64,000 nt of DNA from Pseudohongiella acticola. Lineage in GTDB: Bacteria > Pseudomonadota > Gammaproteobacteria > Pseudomonadales > Pseudohongiellaceae. Positions 17,002 through 26,821 of the stretch are shown in pieces. The notes under the pieces were generated by a model. That model searched no databases. It was not told where the DNA came from and saw only the letters and a list, made by a program, of their open reading frames with translations. The stretch covers positions 1,550,001-1,614,000 of the forward strand of contig NZ_MASR01000001.1 of assembly GCF_001758195.1 (NCBI RefSeq), written 5' to 3'. The stretch's first letter is position 1, and every line of letters begins with the position of its first letter. The translations under genes were made by a program, and so were the position numbers.

Positions 17002-19947
17002 TTACATGCTGTAGCGCAATGTCAGGGAATAACGGCGACCCAATGGATCGTACGTAGACGGGTACACGTTACCTGTATTGTAGGCAGTAGCACCGATGTT
17101 GGAACCGACAACGTCAGGCTCGCGGTCAGCCAGGTTGAGGATGCCCAATGTCACTTCAAACTCTTCAGTGACGCTACCACGCACTGTCAGGTCAAAGTAG
17201 TTGGCTGCGTCCATAGACCTGAACTGGGGCTGGTAGGTACCAGAACCGGGCTCAACGTCCATCTCAGACAGGTATCTCCACAGCAGTGACACATCCACGT
17301 TGCGGTCCAGTACATTGGTCTGCAGCGTGGCACGCTGGTTCGCCATGAAGTCAGGCTGGGGTGATGCACAGTTGCCGCTGTAGAAGCCGGTGCACTCACG
17401 ATTCAGGCCGGTCGGGCTGGCCTGGAACAGAGACTGCTCAGTCCAGTTAAGGCTGCCGTTGTAGCTCAGCGACCCAATACCACCGAGATCAAACGTGTAG
17501 CTTGCAGTCGCGTCGATACCGGAAGTTTCCAACGTACCCTGGTTGCTCAGCACCAGTGGCAGACCAGCTGTTGTGGCAACGTTGCCGAACAGGTTGCCGG
17601 TTTCAGGGTTACGACGGATACCAGTACAGGCCGGGTTTGAAGCGGATGCACCTGACACAGCGATGCTGCCGGAAGCAAAGTTAGGCCCGAAACAGGCTGA
17701 GAATACGTCATCCGGTGTCGGATCAGTAATCGCGTCCTCAACCATGATGCTGTAGTAATCCAGCGTCAATGAAAGGCCGGGAATCGCTGATGGCTGCCAG
17801 ATCGCACCAATTGTCCAGGTTTCCGCATCTTCAGCTGCCAGATCGGGGTTACCACCGGTAGTCACGTTCACCTGACCAGCTGGATCGACAATGATACTGC
17901 CGATCGTATTGGAAGGCGCGCCTTGAGCCAGACACACGGCCAGCAGATCTGGATTGCCGTTAGGCGCAGCGCCAGCACATGGGTCAGAAGAGAAGTTATC
18001 CAGGCCGGTGACGGCCGGATCGAACAACTCGCTGATGTTAGGTGCACGCGTTACTTTCTGGAAGTTACCGCGGAATTGCAGATCTTCCGTTGGTGACCAG
18101 GTACCGCCGATTTTCCAGGTATCCTCAACACCCGTAGTCGAGTAGTCAGAAGAACGGAAACCGAGCTGGAGAGTCAGCTCTTCGATCAATGCCATGTTCT
18201 GCAGAACTGGAACGTTGGCTTCGAGGAAGAATTCAGACACGTCATATGTGCCGAATGTGTTAGGTGCGGCAGCACCATTACCCAGAACTTCACCCGGTGT
18301 CTGCGTCAGCAGGTCGTTGGTCAGGCCAGCCGTGTAGTCGCGGTGCTCGTAACCGACAACACCTGAGATTGGCGCATCAACGGTAGGCAATGCCCATGGC
18401 AGGTCACCACTGACAAAGGCCTGGAACTGATCAAGCTCGGTGAACTCAGAACCGCCGTTACCCACATCGAGGAATTGACCAACTTCTGGTGTAATGCTGC
18501 CCAGAGGACCCCAGAGATCGATTGGCACACATCCGCCAGATGTATCCAGACAGGTATCTGGATTAGTGGCGCGAACGGCCTGAGTCAGACGTGACCGAGT
18601 ACCGTTACCACCCTGCTGCTGACGCAGGTCAGATTGACCGGTGGCGTAGAACAGGTCCCATGACAGGGTGTCAGTGAGATCGCCACGGGCGCCGGTTTTG
18701 AACTGCCACGCGGTAGTTTTGCGCTCATTGGTACGAGGACCCAGTTCAAGGAAACGACGCGCGTAGTTGACATTCACTTCCTGGTAAGCAGGATCACTTG
18801 GGTCGGTTGCGCCAGCAGCCGCAGAACATTCAGCCGCACTGATCTGGTACGCGCCACACAACTGATTACGCGTCGTAGTCGCGATAAACGGATTCGACAG
18901 CGGCGTCATGGCAGAAAAACCGAAACTGCCCGAGGGCGCAAGGTTGGTGATGTTTGAGCTTTGCACAAACAGCATTTCAGAATACCACTCAACATCATCT
19001 GTCAGCTGGTAGTTCGCGCTGCCGTAGGCACGATACTGCTCCAGAGGAAGCTGGAAGAGGTTGAACGGGTTGAAGTTAAAATCCTGATAATACGGCTCGA
19101 GGCTGGAACCGTCTGGCGACGACTGCAGGAAGCCACCCGTGTAGCCCGGCACCACAGCAGCAATATCAGCAGTCTCAGCGCCCGGCAGTGTAAAGCGGGT
19201 CGGTATTGTTGTAGATGAACCACCAGCGTTGCCGCTGATTGACGAGATATTGTCGATACTGTAGTCACGCTCACCTTGAGTCAGCGCTGTACGATCAGTG
19301 TAACCCATGCTGATAACAGCGTTACCACGGTTGTCGTCAAAGTTGCCACCCAGTGTCAGATCGAAACGGTTTGATTCGCCACCACCTTCAAATGTATCGG
19401 CTTGAGAAACACGGATGTCCAAGCCTTCAAAATCGGTACGGGTGCGGAAGTTGATAACACCGGAGATAGCGTCGGCACCGTAAGCAGTGCCCGCACCGCC
19501 AGTCAGTACGTCTACACGCTCAAGCAGCGCTACCGGGATGATGTCAAGGTTTGTGCGACCCTGAAGGTCGGCTGGCACAACGCGAGTGCCGTTCAGCAGG
19601 GTGATGTTACGATTGCTGCCAAGGCCACGCAGATCGATAAACGTAGAACCACCGTTACCGTTGTTTACTGAGGCGCCAATGTTGGGTACTACACCTGGAA
19701 TTTCACGCAGGAATTCTTCAACAACGTTGACCTGACGCAGTTCAATGGTTTCAGCGTCAACTGACGCTACTGGGCTCGACAGAGTCAGGTTCGGGCTGGT
19801 AATACGCGACCCGGTAACAACCACTTCTTCGAGTTCCGCAACTTCCGGCTGAGCCTGGGCTACAGACATCGCCCCCATGCCTACGGTGTACGCACCCGAC
19901 AGCATGGCCAGCTGGATAGCCCGGCTTAGTTTTGTATTTTTTATCAT
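17002..19947 (-). CDS. TonB-dependent outer-membrane receptor
   Basis: The 981-residue protein has a signal peptide (cleavage near AQAQ, about residue 33), a TonB-box-like LEEVVVTGSRI, a plug domain (VVEEFLREIPGV, FIDLRGLGSNRNITLLNGTRV, LLERVDVLTGGAGTAYGADAISGVINF) and a long beta-barrel ending RYSLTLRYSM. This Asn/Gly-rich class is common in marine Gammaproteobacteria and often takes up oligosaccharides, peptides or other large substrates, but the ligand cannot be named. The C-terminal residue is Met, not the usual Phe. AAGGTGAG precedes the ATG. No sigma/anti-sigma pair, transporter or hydrolase is adjacent. The 265-base upstream gap holds short palindromes (see 20040-20064). Confidence 0.95.
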   Translation of the reverse strand: MIKNTKLSRAIQLAMLSGAYTVGMGAMSVAQAQPEVAELEEVVVTGSRITSPNLTLSSPVASVDAETIELRQVNVVEEFLREIPGVVPNIGASVNNGNGGSTFIDLRGLGSNRNITLLNGTRVVPADLQGRTNLDIIPVALLERVDVLTGGAGTAYGADAISGVINFRTRTDFEGLDIRVSQADTFEGGGESNRFDLTLGGNFDDNRGNAVISMGYTDRTALTQGERDYSIDNISSISGNAGGSSTTIPTRFTLPGAETADIAAVVPGYTGGFLQSSPDGSSLEPYYQDFNFNPFNLFQLPLEQYRAYGSANYQLTDDVEWYSEMLFVQSSNITNLAPSGSFGFSAMTPLSNPFIATTTRNQLCGAYQISAAECSAAAGATDPSDPAYQEVNVNYARRFLELGPRTNERKTTAWQFKTGARGDLTDTLSWDLFYATGQSDLRQQQGGNGTRSRLTQAVRATNPDTCLDTSGGCVPIDLWGPLGSITPEVGQFLDVGNGGSEFTELDQFQAFVSGDLPWALPTVDAPISGVVGYEHRDYTAGLTNDLLTQTPGEVLGNGAAAPNTFGTYDVSEFFLEANVPVLQNMALIEELTLQLGFRSSDYSTTGVEDTWKIGGTWSPTEDLQFRGNFQKVTRAPNISELFDPAVTGLDNFSSDPCAGAAPNGNPDLLAVCLAQGAPSNTIGSIIVDPAGQVNVTTGGNPDLAAEDAETWTIGAIWQPSAIPGLSLTLDYYSIMVEDAITDPTPDDVFSACFGPNFASGSIAVSGASASNPACTGIRRNPETGNLFGNVATTAGLPLVLSNQGTLETSGIDATASYTFDLGGIGSLSYNGSLNWTEQSLFQASPTGLNRECTGFYSGNCASPQPDFMANQRATLQTNVLDRNVDVSLLWRYLSEMDVEPGSGTYQPQFRSMDAANYFDLTVRGSVTEEFEVTLGILNLADREPDVVGSNIGATAYNTGNVYPSTYDPLGRRYSLTLRYSM

Positions 19948-20039
19948 CAGTTTCTCACCTTTGATTGTAGGGGCCGCGCCAAATTTTTAACCTGCAAATC
20001 AGTCGTCAACGCCCTATACAGTAGATATTTATTTTAGTT

Positions 20040-20064
20040 GTGACGTCACCATTACAATTTGTAA
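20040..20064. promoter_or_regulatory. Two short palindromes upstream of the TonB receptor
   Basis: GTGACGTCAC (20040-20049) is a perfect 10-bp palindrome. TTACAA-T-TTGTAA (20052-20064) is a perfect 6-1-6 inverted repeat three bases further on. They lie about 100 bases upstream of the receptor start and could be operators, but I recognise no regulator consensus. Confidence 0.25.
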
Positions 20065-20212
20065 CACCACAGTACCGGGCATTTTTACCACAGCGGTGCT
20101 CACATTGGAATATGCATATCGTCATATTGACTGACAAAAATGAACTAATTCACATTTGCGAGGTCGAAGTCAGGATAATTTCATCTCAAAACCGGGTCGG
20201 GTCACGACAGCG

Positions 20213-20605
20213 TCAGCCTAGCAACACCTGTAATGCCGTCGGCAGATAGGGGCGGCCCCGCTCATTAACCGCGGTCGTAATGACCCTCGCGCGCAGCATC
20301 ATTTCCGCAGTTTCAGCATGCACAATGGTCTGCTCAAAGGCCAACCTGATTTTTGATTCCCTGACCGGCGCGACGCTGACCTCAAACGCGTCGCCACTGC
20401 GCAGTGAGCGCAGAAAATCAATTTCAGCACGCACCACAACCACGATGATGCCATCAGCGGTAAGCCGGGCAAAATCGAGACCGCGGGTTTTGAGGAATTC
20501 ATGCCGGGCGTGTTCAAGGTAATTCTGGTAAACAGCGTTGTTCACCACACCCTGCATATCACATTCATAATCGCGAACCGTCATGCGATGTTTGAACAGG
20601 GTCAT
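20213..20605 (-). CDS. Hotdog-fold acyl-CoA thioesterase (4HBT/YbgC type)
   Basis: The 130-residue protein has the 4-hydroxybenzoyl-CoA thioesterase signature near its N-terminus, RDYECDMQGVVNNAVYQNYLEHAR. This contains the catalytic Asp of the D-x-x-G-x-V-x-x-x-x-Y pattern. It is followed by a long helix and beta strands such as DAFEVSVAPVRESKIRLAFEQ. It would hydrolyse an acyl-CoA or acyl-ACP in the cytoplasm; the specific substrate is unknown. The gene stands alone between the receptor and tRNA-Thr, without tol-pal genes, so it is not the YbgC of the tol operon. Confidence 0.9.
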   Translation of the reverse strand: MTLFKHRMTVRDYECDMQGVVNNAVYQNYLEHARHEFLKTRGLDFARLTADGIIVVVVRAEIDFLRSLRSGDAFEVSVAPVRESKIRLAFEQTIVHAETAEMMLRARVITTAVNERGRPYLPTALQVLLG

Positions 20606-20710
20606 AAGAGACCTATAGGGGAATAACCATCAACAAAGTGTCACTAGCCGGAAGAAGTGCCACTAGCAGAAAGAAAAGAGCCATTGGCGAAAAATGCCGC
20701 CTGTGAAAAG

Positions 20711-20788
<78 letters not shown>

Positions 20789-20957
20789 GTCTTCAAAAGC
20801 GTGCGACCGTAGACATTTGGTCAACACTTTCAGGCCGCGCATACTAACAGTGAAAAAATCGTTCGGCAACATTTTTTTATCAAAACCCGATCAACCCGGC
20901 AAAGGATCAATTGAACACCCGGGGATTATAAGATAACTTACTGATTTAACCGCACTC

Positions 20958-22637
20958 ATGGCAGACAGTACGATGGTAAGGGCTCTCCAGACGGAAGCAT
21001 GGCGTCAGCTTCAGGCTCATCAGTCACAGCTTTCCAACTCGGGCACGCGGATTACTGAACTGTTTGCTCAAGACCCCCAGCGATCTGCGACATTGGGACT
21101 TACCTGCGGCAACATCCACGTCGATTTCTCCAAACACCTGCTGACGACGCAAACGCTGATGTTGCTGGTGCAGTTGGCAGAAGCCGTCGATTTACCGCAG
21201 GCGATTACAGATCTGTTTCGTGGCGATGCAGTAAACAACACCGAATGCAGACCAGCCTTGCACATGGCGCTGCGGGGGCTGGATGTCGAGACACACCCCG
21301 ACATCAAACCGGACGTCGACGACGCTCTGGCCCGAATGCAGACGCTGGTTGACGCGGTGCATTCGGGCACCTGGCGCGGCTACTCCGGGAAGATCATTCG
21401 CGATGTGGTGAACATTGGCATCGGCGGCTCCGACCTGGGTCCTGCCATGGTCACCCGGGCACTGCGGGCAAACCACCTGGATGGCATTCGCAGCCATTTT
21501 GTATCCAATGTTGACCCGGCACATTTGAGCAACTGCCTGTCCCAACTGAACCCTGAAACCACGTTATTTGTGGTGGCCTCAAAGTCATTTGGCACACTGG
21601 AAACCATGCAGAACGCCGGACAGGCCAGACGCTGGCTGATCGCTGCGGCTGATGATCAGGAACAGGTCAGGGTCAACCTGCACAAACACTTCATTGCCGT
21701 ATCAGCAAACAAACAGGCCGCCGTCGACTTTGGCATTGAGGCCAGTCAGGTATTCCCCGTATGGGATTGGGTTGGCGGACGCTTTTCACTCTGGTCAGCC
21801 ATCGGCTTGCCCATAGCCATGGCCGTCGGCATGCCCCGGTTCCGCGAACTGCTTGCCGGTGCCGAACTGGTTGACCAGCACGTGGCAACCACACCTCTTG
21901 CCTCCAATGTACCTGTGCTGATGGGGCTGCTTGCAGTCTGGTATCGCAACTTCTGGGATGCCGGCAGCCATGCCGTCCTGCCTTATGCACAGGACCTAGA
22001 GCTGTTGCCGGGATTTCTGCAGCAACTGGAAATGGAAAGCCTGGGCAAGTCTGTCGACCGCGACGGCGAAGCTGTCGCTATCAGTACCGGCCCGGTGATC
22101 TGGGGCAGCGCCGGCACCAACGGCCAGCACTCATTTCATCAGTTATTGCACCAGGGAACCGGGTTTGTGCCCGCCGACTTTATTGCTATCGCCAGCCCGA
22201 GTGTCGCTGATAACCTGCAGCAACACCAGCACCTGCTGGCCAACTGTTTCAGCCAGAGTCGCGCCCTGATGGAAGGCAAAACCAGTCAGCAGGCAGAACA
22301 GGAACTGCTGGGCGCTGGCGAAGACGGCGCCCGTGCGGCCAGCCTGGCGAAACACAAGGCTGTTCCAGGCAATCGGCCCAGCACCACGTTTTTGCTCGAC
22401 AATTTGAACGCATTTAATCTTGGCAGCCTGATCGCCTTGTATGAGCACAAGGTCTTCGTGCAAAGTGTGGCCTGGAACATTAACGCCTTCGATCAATGGG
22501 GCGTCGAAATTGGCAAGCAACTCAGCGCGTCTGCATTCGCTGCGCTGAATGGCGACGAAGCAGCCGCCCAGACACTGGATCCGTCAAGTCAGGCCTTGAT
22601 CGGACTCTGTCTGCGCCAGGCCGGGAGCACAACATGA
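20958..22637 (+). CDS. pgi: Glucose-6-phosphate isomerase
   Basis: Pgi interconverts glucose 6-phosphate and fructose 6-phosphate. The 559-residue protein has the N-terminal GNIHVDFSKHLLT, the phosphate-binding NIGIGGSDLGPAMVTRAL, VASKSFGTLETM, VWDWVGGRFSLWSAIGLP (PGI signature 1 region), GTNGQHSFHQLLHQGT and the C-terminal QWGVEIGKQL. With the PPi-phosphofructokinase at 5782 it gives an entry to glycolysis; with the algC/manB-type mutase and manC it supplies sugar nucleotides. Its stop overlaps the following RimK-like gene (ATGA), suggesting translational coupling. No strong ribosome site precedes 20958. Confidence 0.97.
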   Translation: MADSTMVRALQTEAWRQLQAHQSQLSNSGTRITELFAQDPQRSATLGLTCGNIHVDFSKHLLTTQTLMLLVQLAEAVDLPQAITDLFRGDAVNNTECRPALHMALRGLDVETHPDIKPDVDDALARMQTLVDAVHSGTWRGYSGKIIRDVVNIGIGGSDLGPAMVTRALRANHLDGIRSHFVSNVDPAHLSNCLSQLNPETTLFVVASKSFGTLETMQNAGQARRWLIAAADDQEQVRVNLHKHFIAVSANKQAAVDFGIEASQVFPVWDWVGGRFSLWSAIGLPIAMAVGMPRFRELLAGAELVDQHVATTPLASNVPVLMGLLAVWYRNFWDAGSHAVLPYAQDLELLPGFLQQLEMESLGKSVDRDGEAVAISTGPVIWGSAGTNGQHSFHQLLHQGTGFVPADFIAIASPSVADNLQQHQHLLANCFSQSRALMEGKTSQQAEQELLGAGEDGARAASLAKHKAVPGNRPSTTFLLDNLNAFNLGSLIALYEHKVFVQSVAWNINAFDQWGVEIGKQLSASAFAALNGDEAAAQTLDPSSQALIGLCLRQAGSTT

Positions 22638-24085
22638 CAACACAGGAAAATCATCCTGCCAACAGTGCTGACAAGATCATCGTTGGCAGTGAAGAGTGGT
22701 GCGCATTGCCGACGCTGGGCATCCCGGCGGTCAAGGTTCGCGTCGACTCAGGTGCCAAGACATCCTCCCTGCACGCCTTCAACATCCGCCCGTTCCTGCG
22801 GGCGGGCAGCTCCTGGGTCAGCTTTGAAGTACATCCGTTACAAAACAACCGGCGCACAATTATTCGCTGTGAAGCCGAAGTCATTGACAAACGAGTGATC
22901 AAAAGCTCCAGCGGCATCGGCGAGAAACGCTACGTTGTGCGAACCAGCCTGCAACACCGCAGCGAACAGTGGGACATTGAACTGACGCTGACCAATCGCG
23001 ACTCCATGGGGTATCGCATGCTGCTGGGAAGAGAGGCCATGAACGGTCGCATTCTGGTGGACCCCGCGGCGGGTTTTCTGGGCGGAGATATAAAGAGCAA
23101 ACAGATTGAGGCGATGTATCAGGAACACACGCGCGAGACGTCGGGGCTGCGTATCGGCCTGCTCGCCAGCAATCCGGATTTGCCCAGCAACCAACGCATC
23201 ATGGAAGCGGGCGAGGAGCGCGGACACCGAATACGTTTCTACGATGTACGGCAGTGCTACATAAAACTGGATGCCGAGCATCCGGAGATTCACTACCGCG
23301 GTGGTCGCCTGCTGAATGGACTTGATGCCGTTATCCCGCGCATCAGGCCGGATCTCACATTTTATGGCTGCGCACTGGTCCGCCAGTTCGAAAATCTGGG
23401 TATCTACTCACTGAACAGCGCTGCGGCCATCAGTCATTCCCGGGACAAGCTGCATTCGTTGCAACATTTGCTGCAGCAGGGCCTGCCCATTCCTACCACC
23501 GGTTTTGCCGACAGCCCGCTTGATTCTGATGATCTTATCGACATGGTCAATGGCGCGCCCCTGGTGGTAAAACTGCTGGAAGGCCCACAACGGCGAGGCG
23601 TGGTATTGGCAGAGTCGAAAACCGCAGCCGAAAGTCTGATCAATGCATTCAAGTCGCTGCAGGCGAACCTGCTGGTACAGGAATATGTCAAGGAAGCGGA
23701 CGGCAAGTCGTTACGCCTGCTGGTGGTCGACAATAAAGTTGCCTGTGCCGTAGAGCGGCAGGCACTGCCCGGTCAATTCCGCAGCAACAAACAGCACGGC
23801 ACCAGCATCGTTGCCGCGCGCATCAGCAGCGAAGAACGCAGAATCGCCATTAAGGCCGCCAAAAGCATGGGCCTGCGGGTCGCCGGCGTTGATATTATCC
23901 GCGCACGCAAGGGACCATTGCTGCTGGAAGTCAGCAGCTCGCCATCACTGGATGACATGGAAGATGTCTGCGGCAAAGACCTTGCAGGCGCATTGATCAG
24001 TGCCATTGAAAAACAGCTGGGCTGGAAACGCAGGCTGGCAAGCCCGATTGGCACCAGCGATGCCTCATCGAATCTGACACAGTGA
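22634..24085 (+). CDS. RimB-like retropepsin-fold domain fused to RimK-like ATP-grasp ligase
   Basis: The 483-residue protein has two parts. Residues about 15-155 match the ATP-dependent zinc protease/RimB family (Pfam Zn_protease): VRVDSGAKTSSLHA carries the aspartic-protease-like Asp-Ser-Gly, and YRMLLGREAMNGRILVDP closes the domain. Residues about 170-470 match RimK: LRIGLLASNPDL, a pre-ATP-grasp domain, then VVKLLEGPQRRGV, LVQEYVKEADGKSLRLLVV, AAKSMGLRVAGVDIIR and GPLLLEVSSSPSLDDME with the Mg-binding Glu/Asn-equivalent region. RimK adds glutamates to ribosomal protein S6, and RimB, known from Pseudomonas, acts with it as a separate protein. Here both are one chain, coupled to pgi. The substrate is inferred only. 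Confidence 0.85.
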   Translation: MTTQENHPANSADKIIVGSEEWCALPTLGIPAVKVRVDSGAKTSSLHAFNIRPFLRAGSSWVSFEVHPLQNNRRTIIRCEAEVIDKRVIKSSSGIGEKRYVVRTSLQHRSEQWDIELTLTNRDSMGYRMLLGREAMNGRILVDPAAGFLGGDIKSKQIEAMYQEHTRETSGLRIGLLASNPDLPSNQRIMEAGEERGHRIRFYDVRQCYIKLDAEHPEIHYRGGRLLNGLDAVIPRIRPDLTFYGCALVRQFENLGIYSLNSAAAISHSRDKLHSLQHLLQQGLPIPTTGFADSPLDSDDLIDMVNGAPLVVKLLEGPQRRGVVLAESKTAAESLINAFKSLQANLLVQEYVKEADGKSLRLLVVDNKVACAVERQALPGQFRSNKQHGTSIVAARISSEERRIAIKAAKSMGLRVAGVDIIRARKGPLLLEVSSSPSLDDMEDVCGKDLAGALISAIEKQLGWKRRLASPIGTSDASSNLTQ

Positions 24086-24128
24086 CTTCTGACATCGCAA
24101 CTCCTGACAAAAAGCGGCTCCTGATACA

Positions 24129-24626
24129 GTGACTTTGGCCAGCAACAAAAATCACAGCCTGACTTATCGCAAGGCGCAACCCTGGGAAATGGACTGGGCA
24201 TACCAGATATTCAAGACCGGCATGCAGTCCTACATAACCCGAACCTGGGGCTGGAATGAACTGTTTCAGGAACACAGCTTCTATGCCAACCTGCCGCCCT
24301 CAAGCTTTATCATTGCCAGTACGGCAACGCAGACGCTGGAAACGGTCGACCCAGAACAACCCGCTGGCGTGGACATTGGTGGCTACTGTCTGAAGCAGAA
24401 AGCCGACCACCTTTACCTGGAGATGCTGCTTGTTGACCCAGCCTGGCAACGCCAGGGTTACGGGTCAACCATCATGACAGAAGTGCTGAAACAGGCAGAC
24501 AGCGTGGATCTGCCCGTTCGCCTTAGTGTGTTAAAAATCAACCCCGCTTTCCGTTTCTACCACCGCCTGGGTTTTGTCATCGAGACCGAAGACGAGATTC
24601 GCTACCGTATGGTCAGGGCTGCATAA
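24129..24626 (+). CDS. GNAT-family N-acetyltransferase
   Basis: The 165-residue protein has the GNAT core. [21 protein letters not shown] contains the acetyl-CoA pyrophosphate-binding Q-x-x-G-x-G motif, and [15 protein letters not shown] is the C-terminal motif B. The N-terminal part ([12 protein letters not shown]) suggests the small-molecule or ribosomal-protein acetyltransferase branch. The start is a GTG at 24129, 43 bases after the RimK-like gene, so co-transcription is likely. Its end overlaps the convergent mutase by 14 bases. The acceptor is unknown. Confidence 0.85.
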   Translation: MTLASNKNHSLTYRKAQPWEMDWAYQIFKTGMQSYITRTWGWNELFQEHSFYANLPPSSFIIASTATQTLETVDPEQPAGVDIGGYCLKQKADHLYLEMLLVDPAWQRQGYGSTIMTEVLKQADSVDLPVRLSVLKINPAFRFYHRLGFVIETEDEIRYRMVRAA

Positions 24627-25959
24627 GCGCCAGCAGCTCTGCCGTTTTTGCCTGCATCAGCGCTGTGTCCCGGCGTGACTCGACATTCAGCCGCACAACG
24701 GGCTCGGTGTTAGACATGCGCATGTTGAAACGCCATTGCTCGAACTCCATGCTGAGCCCATCGGTACGATCCACCGCCTTCGCCTGTGGCGCGTACACTT
24801 TCTCGACCGCAGCCAGCAAGGCCGCGGCATCAGCGACAGTACGATTGATCTCGCCACTGGCAGGGAATGCGGCCATGCGTTCGGCAACCAGTTGTGACAA
24901 GGGTTTGCCTTTGCGGGATATCAGGTCACATACTAACAGCCAGGGAATCATGCCACTGTCACAATAGGCAAAATCACGGAAGTAGTGATGCGCGCTCATC
25001 TCGCCACCGTAGGCTGCGTCTTCCTGACGCATACGCTCCTTGATGAACGCGTGTCCGGTTTTGCACTGCACAGCTTTGCCGCCCAGTTGCTCGCAGATTT
25101 CAATGGTATTCCACGTCAGCCGGGGATCATGGATAATTCTGGCACCCGCCTCAAACTCCAGAAAACTTTGCGCCAACAGACCGACAATGTAGTAGCCCTC
25201 GACGAAGTCGCCGTTTTCATCAAAAAAGAAGCACCGGTCAAAATCGCCATCCCAGGCGATACCCATATCAGCCTTGTTGGCCTTGATGGCATCAATCGTA
25301 GGCGCGCGATTTTCTTCCAGCAGCGGATTGGGCACACCGTTGGGAAAATGACCATCAGGCTCATGATGGACACGCACAAACTCAAATGGCAGTTTTGCAG
25401 CCAGCGCGTCAGCCACCGGGCCCGCGCCGCCATTGCCGGCATTGATCACCAGCCGCAAAGGCTTCAATGCAGCAACGTCAATGTATGACAGCAAATGCGC
25501 AATATACGCGTCTCGAGTATCTTCCTGACGCAGACTTCCGATGGCGCCGAGCGCTGGGAACTCGCCCGCCTCGGCCAGCCGTTTGATGTCATGCAGGCCG
25601 GTGTCACCACTGATCGGACGCGAACCCTCGCGCACCAGCTTCATGCCGTTGTAGTCCATCGGGTTGTGACTGGCAGTGACCACAATACCGCCTGCCGTTT
25701 TCAGGTGGGAGGTGGCAAAATAGATTTCTTCGGTGCCGCACTGACCAATATCAATAACGTCGGCACCGCCCTCGGTCAAACCGCGTATCAGCGCATCACA
25801 CAGCTCACGGCTGCTGAGCCGGATATCATGCCCTACAACCACGTCCCTGGGCTCAAGATAGGCCGCATAAGCGCGACCTATGCGATAGGCAATGTCAGCA
25901 TTTAGCTGATCAGGCACCCGGCCCCGGATGTCGTACGCTTTGAAACAGCTAATGTCCAT
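24613..25959 (-). CDS. Phosphomannomutase/phosphoglucomutase (AlgC/ManB type)
   Basis: The 448-residue alpha-D-phosphohexomutase interconverts mannose or glucose 6-phosphate and 1-phosphate. [13 protein letters not shown] opens the protein. [17 protein letters not shown] contains the phosphorylated serine, [18 protein letters not shown] is the metal-binding loop, [10 protein letters not shown] is the sugar-binding loop and [14 protein letters not shown] the phosphate-binding loop. The start at 25959 follows GAGGG and removes 40 non-homologous upstream residues. It forms a unit with galU (19 bases) and manC (15 bases), all on the minus strand. Confidence 0.95.
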   Translation of the reverse strand: MDISCFKAYDIRGRVPDQLNADIAYRIGRAYAAYLEPRDVVVGHDIRLSSRELCDALIRGLTEGGADVIDIGQCGTEEIYFATSHLKTAGGIVVTASHNPMDYNGMKLVREGSRPISGDTGLHDIKRLAEAGEFPALGAIGSLRQEDTRDAYIAHLLSYIDVAALKPLRLVINAGNGGAGPVADALAAKLPFEFVRVHHEPDGHFPNGVPNPLLEENRAPTIDAIKANKADMGIAWDGDFDRCFFFDENGDFVEGYYIVGLLAQSFLEFEAGARIIHDPRLTWNTIEICEQLGGKAVQCKTGHAFIKERMRQEDAAYGGEMSAHHYFRDFAYCDSGMIPWLLVCDLISRKGKPLSQLVAERMAAFPASGEINRTVADAAALLAAVEKVYAPQAKAVDRTDGLSMEFEQWRFNMRMSNTEPVVRLNVESRRDTALMQAKTAELLALMQP

Positions 25960-25978
25960 ATCAAACCCTCGCCAACGC

Positions 25979-26806
25979 TCAGCGGCGCGAATAGATGTTC
26001 TGGTAATTGTAGTTGGTGGCTTCAACAAAACCTTCGACGCTGCCGCAGTCAAAGCGCTTGCCCTTGAAGCGGAACCCAAGCACTTTGCCCTGCTCTGCCT
26101 GTGTCATCAGGGCATCGGTAATCTGCAGCTCCCCGTTTCGGCCAGGAGGTGTGGTTCGAAGGATGTCAAAAATGTCCGGCGTGAGAATGTAACGCCCTAT
26201 GATGGCAAGATTGGACGGGGCATCTTCTGGCTCAGGTTTCTCCACCATCTGGCTGATGCGGAAAACGCCGGGCTCAACCTCGTCACCGTCGATCACCCCG
26301 TATTTGTATGTTTCCTCACGCGGGACTTCTTCAATGGCAACAATGCTGCATTGATACTTTTCATACAGGGCCACCATTTGCGCCAGCACGCCGTCGGCCT
26401 CGGTGACACAATAGTCATCTGCCAGCACCACACCAAAAGGCTCGTTGCCAATCAGGGTTTCGCCGGTGAGGATGGCGTGTCCCAGGCCCTTCATCTGCAC
26501 CTGCCGGGTATAAGAGAACGTGCACTCTTTCATGACATGACGCACTTCTTTCAGGGCGTCCTCTTTTGAGGTGCCGGCAATCTGGGCTTCAAGCTCAAAA
26601 CTGATATCGAAGTGATCTTCAATCGCGCGCTTGCCGCGGCCAGTCACAATGGCGATCCCCGCCATACCAGCAGCCAGCGCCTCCTCGACGCCGTACTGAA
26701 TCAGAGGTTTGTTTACCAACGGCAACATTTCCTTGGGCATGGCCTTGGTGACGGGCAGAAAGCGGGTACCGTAACCGGCCGCAGGAAACAGACATTTCTT
26801 GATCAT
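25979..26806 (-). CDS. galU: UTP-glucose-1-phosphate uridylyltransferase
   Basis: GalU makes UDP-glucose from UTP and glucose 1-phosphate. The 275-residue protein starts [27 protein letters not shown], with the nucleotide-binding loop. It continues with [21 protein letters not shown] and [13 protein letters not shown], ending [18 protein letters not shown]. It sits between manC and the mutase that supplies its glucose 1-phosphate, 15 and 19 bases from its neighbours. Products feed polysaccharide, LPS or glucan synthesis encoded elsewhere. Confidence 0.97.
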   Translation of the reverse strand: MIKKCLFPAAGYGTRFLPVTKAMPKEMLPLVNKPLIQYGVEEALAAGMAGIAIVTGRGKRAIEDHFDISFELEAQIAGTSKEDALKEVRHVMKECTFSYTRQVQMKGLGHAILTGETLIGNEPFGVVLADDYCVTEADGVLAQMVALYEKYQCSIVAIEEVPREETYKYGVIDGDEVEPGVFRISQMVEKPEPEDAPSNLAIIGRYILTPDIFDILRTTPPGRNGELQITDALMTQAEQGKVLGFRFKGKRFDCGSVEGFVEATNYNYQNIYSRR

Positions 26807-26821
26807 CGCGAGTAAACTCCT

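Noticed and set aside
17002-19947. Many open frames of 60-90 codons antisense to the TonB receptor
   Set aside because: They are by-products of codon bias in a long gene; none has a ribosome site or recognisable domain.
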